IMG/VR virus record: IMGVR_UViG_3300045922_000354
Span: 1 to 20,979 of that record
Length of the DNA stretch: 20,979 bases
From: a virus
Strand: one strand, 5' to 3'
A program made the position numbers and the translations under genes. The notes below the pieces were generated by a model that worked only from the letters and a program-made list of their open reading frames with translations, was not told where the DNA came from and ran no database searches. Positions 13,129 through 20,794 of the stretch are shown here, in pieces (position 1 is the stretch's first letter; each line of letters begins with the position of its first letter).

Positions 13129-14697
13129 GTGAATTTAGATTCAAACCTGCCAAAACTTTCTCCCAGAGAAATGAGGGAGCTTCAAAAAACATTCGAGGAA
13201 ATGAAAGCGAATGCAATGGAAGACCCTATTTTTTTCTTTAATACATTTCTTAAAATATACAATCCAAAACAAACACCCTCTGAAATACCTTTTGCTACTT
13301 ACCCTTACCAAAACAGATTGATTCGCCAAGTTCTCAAAGCTATTGAAGATGGTGAGGATATTTTTATAGATAAAACTCGTGAAATGGGAGTCTCTTATGT
13401 TATATGTGGATTATTTCTTTGGCTTTGGCTAAGTCGCCCTGGATTTAGTGCTATTTTAGGTTCTCGTAAAGAGGAGTATGTAGATAACCGCAGAGGAAGG
13501 GTTGTGGGTAATAAAGATATGAGTTTGTTTGGAAAAATAGACTATATGCTAACCAGACTCCCCCCATTCATGATTCCAGACACTTTTAGGCGTGATAGGC
13601 ACTTTACTTATATGTCGCTAACAAATCCTGAGAATGGCAACACACTTTCGGGTGAGTCTAGTAATGCCAGTTTTAGTCGTGGTGGTCGAGCTACTTGTAT
13701 TCTCTTAGATGAGTTTGCTTTCTGGGACAATGCGTATGGAGTCTGGGGAGCAACCGCAGACACCACTCGGTGTCGTATTGTTGTTACTACCCCTGGAGAA
13801 AAACCAAGCAAGGCAAAACGACTGAGATTTGGGCTTGATGGAGAAAAAATTAAAATTATTGAAGTTCCTTTTAGCTTACATCCTGAAAAGAGTAAAAAGA
13901 AATGGTTGGAAGCAGAAAAAGAGAGACGTGGCGAGGAAGACTTTAATCGTGAAATCATGATGGACTGGGGACTATCCATTAAAGGCAGAATCTACCCAGA
14001 GTTAGAACGAGCTAAGTATGGCAAGTATCCTTATATTAAAGGTGAACCTCTGTACTGCTCTGGTGATTATGGACTTGATGGAACTGTTTTTGGATTCTGG
14101 CAGATAAATCCTAAAAACAATCGATTAAGACTTATTGACTGTTTTTTCTATGAAGATGAGCCAATAGAATACTCTTTTCCAATATTCGGACAGCCAATAG
14201 ATACTGTTTATAACTACACCAAAGACCATCTAAAAGCTATTGAAGAGTTAAAGGACTTGCCCCATGCTATTCATTTTGGCGACCCCTCTATTATTAAAAG
14301 ATCGGGTAATGCCGATAAGGAGTCTGATAGAGATAAATTGGCTAGAATCGGAGTTCATGTCAATATCTACACTAAAAAGAACACTATTGATTATCGAGTC
14401 AAAACGACTAAAACTTATTTTAATAGGGGTATTGAGGTAAATGAGGGAGAGCGTACTTACGTCATGCTAGATATGATGAAACAGTATCGTTGGAAAACAT
14501 GGGACGAAGACCATGAAACGAGTGCTACTTTTAGAAAACCAGTTCATAATCTTAGTTCTCACTTTGCAACATCGGCTGAGTATTTGTGCGTAAATCTTGA
14601 GAACTATGTATCTGAGGTGAGAGAAACACCAGATTGGGCTAAGACAAGTAGGTTTATTACTAATAAATCAATGCTAGTTAATAGAAGTTATAAATAG
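13129..14697 (+). CDS. terL: Terminase large subunit (ATPase-nuclease)
   Basis: This 522-aa protein pumps DNA into the procapsid and cuts the concatemer. The ATPase domain carries a deviant Walker A, DKTREMGVSY (residues 81-90), and a Walker B, CILLDEFAFWD (190-200, D194-E195), followed by a coupling segment RIVVTTPGE. The RNase H-like nuclease domain shows acidic residues in CSGDYGLDGTVFG (D313) and HFGDPSIIKR (D385), with further acidic residues in the D-M-M-K-Q-Y region near 445-450. Length is usual for the family. The longest in-frame start is GTG 13129. The AAGGAG at 13124-13129 overlaps it and so cannot serve it, and the next Met (residue 15, 13171) has only a weak upstream site. The true start is therefore uncertain, and a leaderless GTG start is possible. 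No clear small terminase gene lies upstream. Confidence 0.93.
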   Translation: MNLDSNLPKLSPREMRELQKTFEEMKANAMEDPIFFFNTFLKIYNPKQTPSEIPFATYPYQNRLIRQVLKAIEDGEDIFIDKTREMGVSYVICGLFLWLWLSRPGFSAILGSRKEEYVDNRRGRVVGNKDMSLFGKIDYMLTRLPPFMIPDTFRRDRHFTYMSLTNPENGNTLSGESSNASFSRGGRATCILLDEFAFWDNAYGVWGATADTTRCRIVVTTPGEKPSKAKRLRFGLDGEKIKIIEVPFSLHPEKSKKKWLEAEKERRGEEDFNREIMMDWGLSIKGRIYPELERAKYGKYPYIKGEPLYCSGDYGLDGTVFGFWQINPKNNRLRLIDCFFYEDEPIEYSFPIFGQPIDTVYNYTKDHLKAIEELKDLPHAIHFGDPSIIKRSGNADKESDRDKLARIGVHVNIYTKKNTIDYRVKTTKTYFNRGIEVNEGERTYVMLDMMKQYRWKTWDEDHETSATFRKPVHNLSSHFATSAEYLCVNLENYVSEVRETPDWAKTSRFITNKSMLVNRSYK

Positions 14698-14711
14698 TGT
14701 CATCATGACAC
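14697..14711. repeat. GTGTCAT-C-ATGACAC perfect inverted repeat after terL
   Basis: Seven-bp perfect arms around one base begin in the terL stop codon and end 6 bp before the Shine-Dalgarno AGGAG of the 49-aa gene. As RNA it forms a 6-bp stem with a UCA loop; as DNA it is a candidate operator. There is no T-run, so it is not a terminator. Confidence 0.45.
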
Positions 14712-14725
14712 AGAAAAGGAGTAGT

Positions 14726-14875
14726 ATGAGTTACCTAGAAAAAACAGAAAGAGAGCTAATGATTGATATTCACATGATGCTTACTGCTTTCTTAGAAACC
14801 TTAAAAGAGATGAAAGAAAGACAGATCGAGATGAATAAAAAAATTATTGCCATTTACAGCAGGAAAAAAGACTAA
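14726..14875 (+). CDS. Small coiled-coil protein of 49 aa after terL
   Basis: ATG 14726 has a strong AAAAGGAG Shine-Dalgarno 4-5 nt upstream; the frame ends at TAA 14873-14875, one base before the next ATG at 14877. The product (MSYLEKTERELMIDIHMMLT, then AFLETLKEMKERQIEMNKKI, then a basic tail IAIYSRKKD) is one amphipathic helix with heptad-like hydrophobic spacing, so it probably oligomerises. No family is recognised. Its place next to terL raises the possibility of a packaging accessory role; it is shorter than usual small terminases. Translational coupling with the glycosyltransferase gene is likely. Confidence 0.7.
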   Translation: MSYLEKTERELMIDIHMMLTAFLETLKEMKERQIEMNKKIIAIYSRKKD

Positions 14876-14876
14876 C

Positions 14877-15533
14877 ATGAGTCAGGCTGACCTATCAGTG
14901 ATTGTCACTAACTACAACAAGCTCCCTGAAGAGATAGAACAATGTATGCAGTCTATCTTCAAGCAGACTGTCGCACCAAAAGAAATTATCTTTGTTGATG
15001 ATTGTTCAAGGAATCGCCCCACCTACAGGAATGTACTTTCTATTGTAATGCCAAAAAACTCTGGTGTTGCTAAGGCTAGAGATATGGGGGTTAAAAACTC
15101 TACTGGGAAATTACTACTATTTGTAGATGCTGATGACTACTTGAGTTTAGACTTCATTCAGCAGTGTGGCAAGGTGATTACCAAGTGTGATGTTGCATAT
15201 CCAAACCTCTTACTATTTGGAGAGATGGAGCGACCAATACTAAGTGAAGCACCAGCTAAGTTAAATCAAAAAAAACTCTTATCTCAAAAGTTAGATATAC
15301 CCGTAACAAGTATGATTTTTAGGTCTATGTATGACAAGCTGGGCGGGTTTAGAGATTTACCTGTGTTTGAAGACTGGGACTTCTGGCTTAGAGCAAGCAA
15401 GGAACACACCTTCAAAAAAGCAAACACACTTTTGTATTACAGACAAAAGGCTGGTAGTAGAAACAGACAGTCTTTAGAAATAAAAAAAAGAGTTCGCGCT
15501 CAAATAGAGAAAGACTTTTATGGACGGATATAA
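14877..15533 (+). CDS. GT-A fold glycosyltransferase, family 2-like
   Basis: This 218-aa protein would move a sugar from a nucleotide-sugar donor to an unknown acceptor in the cytoplasm; it has no membrane segment. Starting at ATG 14877, family-2 landmarks are LSVIVTNYN (6-14), IIFVDDCS (37-44), NSGVAKARDMGV (61-72), the metal-binding VDADD (D84, D86) and the base-region EDWDFWLRA (E165-D166). Everything needed for inverting GT2 catalysis appears present, although the chain is shorter than many GT2 enzymes and ends in a basic helix. A TTG 10 codons upstream would extend it, but that would overlap the 49-aa gene, so ATG is preferred. It overlaps the next gene by 14 bp. A sugar-transfer enzyme inside the packaging/portal unit suggests a virion protein or late-made DNA as acceptor (inference). 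Confidence 0.9.
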   Translation: MSQADLSVIVTNYNKLPEEIEQCMQSIFKQTVAPKEIIFVDDCSRNRPTYRNVLSIVMPKNSGVAKARDMGVKNSTGKLLLFVDADDYLSLDFIQQCGKVITKCDVAYPNLLLFGEMERPILSEAPAKLNQKKLLSQKLDIPVTSMIFRSMYDKLGGFRDLPVFEDWDFWLRASKEHTFKKANTLLYYRQKAGSRNRQSLEIKKRVRAQIEKDFYGRI

Positions 15534-15948
15534 AAGACTATTCAAAGAGATTACTGGTAGTGATTTTGATCAGAGAGTTGTTCGTAAAAAAAACAAAGCT
15601 GCTAAAAATAAGTTAATTTATGTTCCAAAGAGTTATAACTTTTCAGAGATGGAAACAGAGGAAGGCGAACAATTTGATGTCTCTGATAATTTTTATCACA
15701 ATAACGCACTGTATGACGAGCTTGATTTTGAGATTCTCTTTTTAGACATATTAAGCAATCTCTCAGACAGAGAGAAGATAGTATTCCTTTTTTGTATCGT
15801 AAGAGAATATGGTCATAATATAGACCATAAAAGTTTTGCAAAAACTATGGGGATTGTTAAAGAGAGCTATATGGTCATCAAAAGAAGAGTACAGCAAAAG
15901 ACTGCCATTATTGTCAATAAGCACAGAAATACTACCTTAAACAAATAA
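15520..15948 (+). CDS. Sigma-region-4-like helix-turn-helix protein
   Basis: This 142-aa protein starts at ATG 15520 inside the end of the glycosyltransferase gene (14-bp overlap) and ends at TAA. The basic N-terminus (RVVRKKNKAAKNK, about 19-31) is followed by an acidic linker (44-70). Residues 76-128, LSNLSDREKIVFLFCIVREY, then GHNIDHKSFAKTMGIVKESY and MVIKRRVQQK, have the layout of sigma-70 region 4: L-x-L-x-x-R-E-x-x-V, a turn, an A-x-x-M-G-I helix-turn-helix, then a basic recognition helix. No region 2 is present, so it is not a full sigma factor. It could be a late transcription activator recruited to host RNA polymerase, or serve as the DNA-binding small terminase missing next to terL. 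The HTH is fairly secure, the job is not. Confidence 0.72.
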   Translation: MDGYKRLFKEITGSDFDQRVVRKKNKAAKNKLIYVPKSYNFSEMETEEGEQFDVSDNFYHNNALYDELDFEILFLDILSNLSDREKIVFLFCIVREYGHNIDHKSFAKTMGIVKESYMVIKRRVQQKTAIIVNKHRNTTLNK

Positions 15949-15996
15949 AATAGAGATACTGTTAGTATAGCAATACTGTACCTATTGGAAGACATT

Positions 15997-17985
15997 ATGG
16001 CAACAAAAATCCCAGAGATTATTAAACTTCGCTACCAGAAGATGAAGGATTTAACAGATCCTATCTTTGCTGCTAAACAATTAAACAGAGCTTTGTATGC
16101 TGGTAATTATTATCCAAAGATGGATGATAGCGACTACGCTCTAACTGACCCTCACACCTTCCCAGTAATGAGAAACTACCTTGCTCGCTCTAATATAGCT
16201 AACTCTGGAATCAGGCTTGATCCAACAAACGAATACCACTATGAAACAAGAGACATAAATCAAAAATATCTCGACTGGGAAATTGGCGAGATTATGGCTA
16301 CAACTCTTTTTTATAGAATAAACTACTCAGCCTACATGAATGGTAAGGGATATGCCTCAACTGGCTGGAAGTATGAAAAAGCTATTAAAATAGAAGATGT
16401 TGATGATGAGGGAAATGTTATTCGAACCAAAGTAATGAGGGATATTGTAAATAGAGCGGATGCTAAGTTTGTTCGCTTTGAAGACATACTCGTTCCCAAC
16501 CAAAACATCCCAACTCTTAGGGAACAACCCTACTACATCAAACTTATACAAATGAATGTGGGAGAGATGTTAGATGAAAATGAGTATTTGCTTGAAATTG
16601 GTCAAAAACCATATTGGAATGAAAAGTGGCTTAAAGACTTAAAGGAGTCTGGTGTTGAGAAGAAACTACTTGATTACCAAATGGATTTTCCTGATGAATC
16701 AAACATTAGTAAAGAAGACATAGCGTTTAGGAGTGCGAATGTTGCTATGATCTGTATGCACACGAAAGAGGGAGATGTTTTTTATCTTCCCTTCTCTGGT
16801 AACGATTTCCAAGAAAAGATTGTAAATAATGATACTAATAATAAATACTGGCACGGACATTATCCAGATTTTGACTTCACCCCATTCCCAGAAGATGATA
16901 ATTACTTCCCCCTGTCGGTTGTAGACACATTCGCTGACTTACAAATTGCCTCTAGCGAACTACTTAACTTAGGACTAACTAACATTAGACAGGGTACATT
17001 CCAAATGTGGGTGGCAGGAACTCCCGCCGCACAAACTCCTGACTGGATGTTTAGAACTAGAGCTGATGGAGTTATTCGTGTTGTAGGAGATCCTAATCAA
17101 ATCCAACCAATTAGAGTTATGGATAACTCTCGCTCAACCATGAACATGGCTCAAGAAGTTGCAACTAGAATTGAAAAAGCTACTGGTATTTCATCTTTAT
17201 ATAGCTCTGGGGTTCATACATCTAAGGCTATTAACCAAACTGCTAGAGGAGCTCAGATTATTGACCAAAACATCGACACCAACATGACTATGATTATGGA
17301 TTTGTTTGGTGAGCAGGTAATTAAAGTTTTAGCAGAAGATTTCCTTGAGTTAAATGCTCAATATGTTACTGAAGAACAAACTTTTATGATAACAGGCAAA
17401 AGAGGTGTTTCTGAGTTAGTTCACATTACTCCAGATCAAATAAGTGCTAACTTCAAAGTCAGAGTAAACCCAGAAAGACTCACTAAACAATCTCCAGCAA
17501 GCAGACAAGCATCTATTCAAAACTCTATTACTATTTTGCAAAATATACAAAATCAATCACAAGGAGCAGTACAAATTGACATTGCCCCATTAGTGGAAGC
17601 TCTTATTGATTCAACTCCAGATATGCAAAACATAACAGACATTGTCGTTTCGGTTGATGAGAAGAGCAAGAGAGATATTCTTATGTTAGAGCGTGGTCAA
17701 ATGCCAGAAATTAAGGTTAGAGACGCTCACTTAGAGCTTATTCAACTAGCTGATATGCATTTTACTGAAAATGCTCAAACCTATACTCCAGAAATACAAC
17801 AACTTTTTGAAAGTTATGTAGAGAAACACATGGCATTCTTACAATCCCAACAAGAAATCCAAATGATGAGTCAGCCACAGATGCCTCAAGCACCAAGAGC
17901 TGAGGAAATGATGGGCGATATGGGTAATGCTGAAGAGGTTGTGGGTGAGAATGATGGGACATATAATTTAGGAAAAATCGTATAG
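15997..17985 (+). CDS. Portal protein
   Basis: This 662-aa protein forms the dodecameric DNA gate at one vertex. ATG 15997 is preferred over the in-frame TTG 15985 because GGAAGA lies 5-6 nt before it. Features in order: N-terminal helical region (KLRYQKMKDLTDPIFAAKQL, RALYAGNYYPKM); wing/clip beta region (YMNGKGYASTGWKYEK, VRFEDILVPNQNIPTLREQP); a crown/stem part with DFTPFPEDDNYFPLSVVDTF and ADLQIASSELLNLGLTNI, characteristic of podovirus-type portals; ATRIEKATGISSLYSSGVHTSKAINQTARGAQ, a segment very typical of portals; and a Gln/Met-rich C-terminus (QEIQMMSQPQMPQAP). Length fits P22/T7/SU10-type portals (500-760 aa). It follows a 48-bp spacer after the sigma-like gene and is cotranscribed with terL. 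Confidence 0.88.
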   Translation: MATKIPEIIKLRYQKMKDLTDPIFAAKQLNRALYAGNYYPKMDDSDYALTDPHTFPVMRNYLARSNIANSGIRLDPTNEYHYETRDINQKYLDWEIGEIMATTLFYRINYSAYMNGKGYASTGWKYEKAIKIEDVDDEGNVIRTKVMRDIVNRADAKFVRFEDILVPNQNIPTLREQPYYIKLIQMNVGEMLDENEYLLEIGQKPYWNEKWLKDLKESGVEKKLLDYQMDFPDESNISKEDIAFRSANVAMICMHTKEGDVFYLPFSGNDFQEKIVNNDTNNKYWHGHYPDFDFTPFPEDDNYFPLSVVDTFADLQIASSELLNLGLTNIRQGTFQMWVAGTPAAQTPDWMFRTRADGVIRVVGDPNQIQPIRVMDNSRSTMNMAQEVATRIEKATGISSLYSSGVHTSKAINQTARGAQIIDQNIDTNMTMIMDLFGEQVIKVLAEDFLELNAQYVTEEQTFMITGKRGVSELVHITPDQISANFKVRVNPERLTKQSPASRQASIQNSITILQNIQNQSQGAVQIDIAPLVEALIDSTPDMQNITDIVVSVDEKSKRDILMLERGQMPEIKVRDAHLELIQLADMHFTENAQTYTPEIQQLFESYVEKHMAFLQSQQEIQMMSQPQMPQAPRAEEMMGDMGNAEEVVGENDGTYNLGKIV

Positions 17986-17993
17986 GAGGCAAA

Positions 17994-18350
17994 ATGGCAT
18001 TTAAATTTCCAAAACAAATTAGTTGGACTATTATTAGAGGAGATAGAAGAAACTTGCAGGTATCAACAGGAATTGATCTGACAGGTAAATCAGTCCTCTT
18101 TACTGCAAAATTAAGAGAGAATATCATCCCTTTTGACCCTACAGACTCAAGTGCTGTGCTTAAAAAGACAGCAATCGTTACTGACCCAACAAGCGGAAAT
18201 GCCGTATTTGAGTTCGTGCACGATGATACTAAGAATATTGTTCCTGGCGAGTATTTTTGTGATATTCAAATTGTTGAAAATGGGCAACCAACAAGCACTA
18301 ATATTTTTAAAATTGAGATTATTCCTGATGCTTCACAACGAGTTGCCTAG
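17994..18350 (+). CDS. Ig-like / BppU-N-like baseplate or fibre-attachment protein
   Basis: This 118-aa protein starts at ATG 17994 behind a full TAGGAGG Shine-Dalgarno, 8 bp after the portal stop. The sequence WTIIRGDRRNLQVSTGIDLT, GKSVLFTAKL, VTDPTSGNAVFEFVHDDTKN, IVPGEYFCDIQIVENGQPTS and TNIFKIEIIPDA follows the RGD-dLTG-vtfTvK-dp-tG-v-PGeY-yDIqi pattern. That pattern is common to N-terminal domains of BppU-like baseplate proteins: a small beta sandwich that anchors receptor-binding proteins. It sits immediately before the large fibre gene, so it may be its adaptor. The RGD here is part of this conserved phage pattern, not evidence of integrin binding. No membrane segment or signal peptide. 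Confidence 0.75.
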   Translation: MAFKFPKQISWTIIRGDRRNLQVSTGIDLTGKSVLFTAKLRENIIPFDPTDSSAVLKKTAIVTDPTSGNAVFEFVHDDTKNIVPGEYFCDIQIVENGQPTSTNIFKIEIIPDASQRVA

Positions 18351-18362
18351 AGAAAGAATACA

Positions 18363-20639
18363 ATGAACGACGTAAACTTACAAATAATAGATACACCAAA
18401 CATTGGTATTTCTATAGTAAATCCACCACAGCTTACTGTAACCATGATAAATACTGGTGCTAAAGGAGATCAAGGTCCACAAGGACCTCAGGGAGAGGTT
18501 GGACCAACTGGTCTTACTGGTCCACAAGGACCGCAAGGTCCACAAGGACCGCAAGGAGAGCAAGGTATTCAAGGAATTCAGGGAGAAATTGGACCATCTA
18601 TTATTTCTGCCGATTTTGACGAAAATGACATTATTTTTACAAAGGATGATTCTAGTGTTGTTACGCTAGAAAATGCAAAAATAGAATTAAAAGGCGAACA
18701 AGGTATTCAAGGACCGCAAGGACCTCAAGGACCGCAAGGAGAGGTTGGACCAACTGGACCTACTGGCCCACAAGGTCCACAAGGACCGCAAGGACCACAA
18801 GGAGATCAAGGTCCACAAGGACCGCAAGGTATTCAAGGAATTCAGGGAGAAACAGGTTCATTTAGTAATGATTTTCAAGGAAATTGGACTGCTGGGTCAT
18901 ACAATGAAGGTGATTTAGTTTATTATAATGGATCTACTTATATTGCAAATGTAGCAACATCAAATGAGCCACCCCATGCAGATTGGTCGCTTGTTGCCCA
19001 AAAAGGTTCTGATGGACTTGGCTCTGGAGATGTTACTGGTCCTAATAGTTCGACAACCGACAACATCACAACTTTCTTAAATACAAGTGGAAAAGAAATT
19101 AAAGATAGCGGTGTTTCAATAACAGAAATCGCTCAAAAAGAAGTAAAGGGGAAAATTAGTTATAAACACATTGTTACTGTTACAACAGCAGCTGCAACTG
19201 TTGCAAAGGTTGGAACAACTACCTCTGGAACATATACTACTCCAGCTGAGGGCGATATTATTCGTGTCAATTTTACCAACTCAAACACTGCCACCAATCC
19301 AACACTAGCTATTGATGGCGGATCAGCAATAGAAATAAGAGTTGGTGGATCACAGCCATCAAACATTGCTATACAAGGCACAATACTTCTTCTCTGGTAT
19401 GATGGAACATATTGGGAAGTGTATGGCTCACAAAGAAATATTGATAGTGACACAACATATACTGAAATTCCAGAATCTGAAATCACTGCGGGAACTGCAT
19501 CTACATTGAGAACAATTACTGGTCGTAGAGCTGGTTTTATGACAGCTAGAGCCAATCATACAGGAACTCAGACTGCTAGTACAATATCTGACTTTCAAAC
19601 AACTGTTAGTGCTAACGCTGATGTATCAGCTAATACAGCTCACAGGCAGCTTACATCAGGAAATCCACACAATGTTACTAAAAGTGATGTTGGACTTGGA
19701 AATGTAGACAACACCTCAGATGCTACGAAAAACTCAGCAACCGCAACTCTGACTAATAAGACACTCACAAGTCCAGTAATTAATACCAGTGTGAGTGGTA
19801 CAGCTATACTAAATGACAACACGTTCGCCACAGCCTCAACTACTACCGTTCCAACGAGCGAGAGTGTTAAAAACTATGTGGGAAATCAAACCTCAATCAC
19901 CTCAAGTGCGACACCAACGCCAACAGGAGATAGAAAACACAACGAGTTATACATAACAGCACTTGCAGTAGCAGCAAATTTTCAAGCACCAAGCGGGACG
20001 CCTACAAACGGAAATACTTTAACAATAAGAGTAAAAGATGATGGAACAGCTAGAGCATTAACTTGGAACGCAATTTTTAATCCAAGATATGCAACGCTTC
20101 CCACCACAACAACTGTAAATAAATACTTACACATTGAGTTTGTGTATAACAGCACAGCAAATACTTGGGATTGTGTTAAATCACTATTAGAAGATGAATC
20201 AAATTCCACAAACATTGTGGGTGTTAGAGTGTTAAGAACAAGCGCTCAATCTATTAGCCATAACACAGAAACAGCAATTCAATATACGAGTGAAACGTTT
20301 GACACGCATAATTTTCACGACAACACCACCAACAATACTAGAATGACTGTACCAAGCGGAAAAGGTGGATTATATCTTCTCACAGCAAATGCAAACTTTG
20401 CCTCAAACTCAACTGGTAGGAGAACTTTGCTTTTTAAAAAGAATGGATCAACAACATTTGCACAGGTTGAGTGGGCAAACTCATCAAGTAATGTTCCATT
20501 TATGAACCTATCTTCTATGATTGATATGGTCGCTGGAGATTATGTTGAGGTTTTTGTATTTCAAAGCTCTGGAGGAAATTTAAACATTGATACATATTTA
20601 AATGCATCATTTATAAGACTAGGAGGCATTCCATCTTAA
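18363..20639 (+). CDS. Collagen-like tail fibre with CBM5/12-like and C1q-like domains
   Basis: This 758-aa fibre starts at ATG 18363 with AGAAAG upstream. Residues 1-31 are the anchor. Two Gly-X-Y blocks follow: 32-79 (15 triplets plus GPS) and 111-164 (18 triplets), rich in GPQ, split by a charged 31-residue insert. Residues 168-214 ([20 protein letters not shown], then [12 protein letters not shown]-x-x-x-W) match the CBM5/12-type carbohydrate-binding pattern common in phage fibres. A beta region follows, then [14 protein letters not shown] and [20 protein letters not shown], both known phage-fibre repeat motifs (about 397-450). A second beta domain covers about 519-610. Residues 618-758 ([60 protein letters not shown]) resemble C1q/TNF-like trimeric heads. 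Likely a trimeric host-recognition fibre. The C1q assignment is by pattern and moderate. Confidence 0.85.
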   Translation: MNDVNLQIIDTPNIGISIVNPPQLTVTMINTGAKGDQGPQGPQGEVGPTGLTGPQGPQGPQGPQGEQGIQGIQGEIGPSIISADFDENDIIFTKDDSSVVTLENAKIELKGEQGIQGPQGPQGPQGEVGPTGPTGPQGPQGPQGPQGDQGPQGPQGIQGIQGETGSFSNDFQGNWTAGSYNEGDLVYYNGSTYIANVATSNEPPHADWSLVAQKGSDGLGSGDVTGPNSSTTDNITTFLNTSGKEIKDSGVSITEIAQKEVKGKISYKHIVTVTTAAATVAKVGTTTSGTYTTPAEGDIIRVNFTNSNTATNPTLAIDGGSAIEIRVGGSQPSNIAIQGTILLLWYDGTYWEVYGSQRNIDSDTTYTEIPESEITAGTASTLRTITGRRAGFMTARANHTGTQTASTISDFQTTVSANADVSANTAHRQLTSGNPHNVTKSDVGLGNVDNTSDATKNSATATLTNKTLTSPVINTSVSGTAILNDNTFATASTTTVPTSESVKNYVGNQTSITSSATPTPTGDRKHNELYITALAVAANFQAPSGTPTNGNTLTIRVKDDGTARALTWNAIFNPRYATLPTTTTVNKYLHIEFVYNSTANTWDCVKSLLEDESNSTNIVGVRVLRTSAQSISHNTETAIQYTSETFDTHNFHDNTTNNTRMTVPSGKGGLYLLTANANFASNSTGRRTLLFKKNGSTTFAQVEWANSSSNVPFMNLSSMIDMVAGDYVEVFVFQSSGGNLNIDTYLNASFIRLGGIPS
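18456..18599 (+). repeat. First collagen-like Gly-X-Y coding repeat
   Basis: Sixteen GGN-led codon triplets, mostly GGT/GGA-CCA/CCG-CAA, form a degenerate 9-bp tandem repeat within the fibre gene. The near-identity of units to those at 18693-18854 invites recombination between the two blocks. Confidence 0.9.
18693..18854 (+). repeat. Second collagen-like Gly-X-Y coding repeat
   Basis: Eighteen triplets with the same 9-bp unit (GGACCGCAA and variants). The tail GGTATTCAAGGAATTCAGGG-AGA is shared with the end of block one, showing block-level duplication rather than chance convergence. Confidence 0.9.
19939..19962 (+). repeat. 24-bp repeat, fibre-gene copy
   Basis: A 24-bp sequence containing AACGAGTTATACATAACAGC is present here, inside the fibre gene (peptide NELYITA), and again at 20679-20702 in the 40-aa gene in a different frame. 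Flanks are not similar. Confidence 0.85.
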
Positions 20640-20649
20640 GAAAATAATC

Positions 20650-20772
20650 ATGGCACAAAAACAACGACAAATACAATTACAACGAGTTATACATAACAGC
20701 ACAAATGCAAGTGGTCTTTCAATTTCTGCAACCGGAGCAAGATCAACTATAGTTACTGAAATTTATAAATAA
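20650..20772 (+). CDS. Small protein of 40 aa downstream of the fibre
   Basis: ATG 20650 opens a 40-codon frame ending at TAA, 10 bp after the fibre stop. The Shine-Dalgarno is weak (AAGAAA). The product ([20 protein letters not shown], then SGLSISATGARSTIVTEIYK) is short, basic and Gln-rich at the N-terminus, with no recognised family. Part of its coding sequence is the 24-bp repeat shared with the fibre gene but read in another frame, so it could be a remnant left by recombination rather than a functional gene. Spacing and an intact frame speak for a gene. Low to moderate confidence. Confidence 0.45.
   Translation: MAQKQRQIQLQRVIHNSTNASGLSISATGARSTIVTEIYK
20679..20702 (+). repeat. 24-bp repeat, downstream copy
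   Basis: Exact copy of 19939-19962, here read as RVIHNST in the 40-aa frame. Direct orientation, 740 bp apart; recombination between the copies would remove the whole C1q-like head of the fibre. Confidence 0.85.
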
Positions 20773-20794
20773 CTAAATTAATAAAAAAATAACT

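Noticed and set aside
13608-13979. Minus-strand open frame of 123 codons inside terL
   Set aside because: Covers the Walker B region of a clear terminase gene; no upstream signals.
15956-15979. ATACTGT direct repeat (17-bp period) before the portal gene as a promoter/operator
   Set aside because: Only two short copies and no convincing -35/-10 pair; cotranscription with terL is enough.
18456-18854. Repeated units resembling a CRISPR array
   Set aside because: The repeat is a 9-bp in-frame Gly-X-Y codon pattern inside an intact fibre gene, without spacers or cas genes.
19160-19555. Minus-strand open frame of 131 codons inside the fibre gene
   Set aside because: Antisense to a well-supported fibre domain; hydrophobic Val/Ile composition typical of the complement of Thr/Asn codons.
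19939-20702. Diversity-generating retroelement template/variable repeat
   Set aside because: Only 24 bp are shared, with no adenine-specific mismatches and no reverse transcriptase gene in the window.
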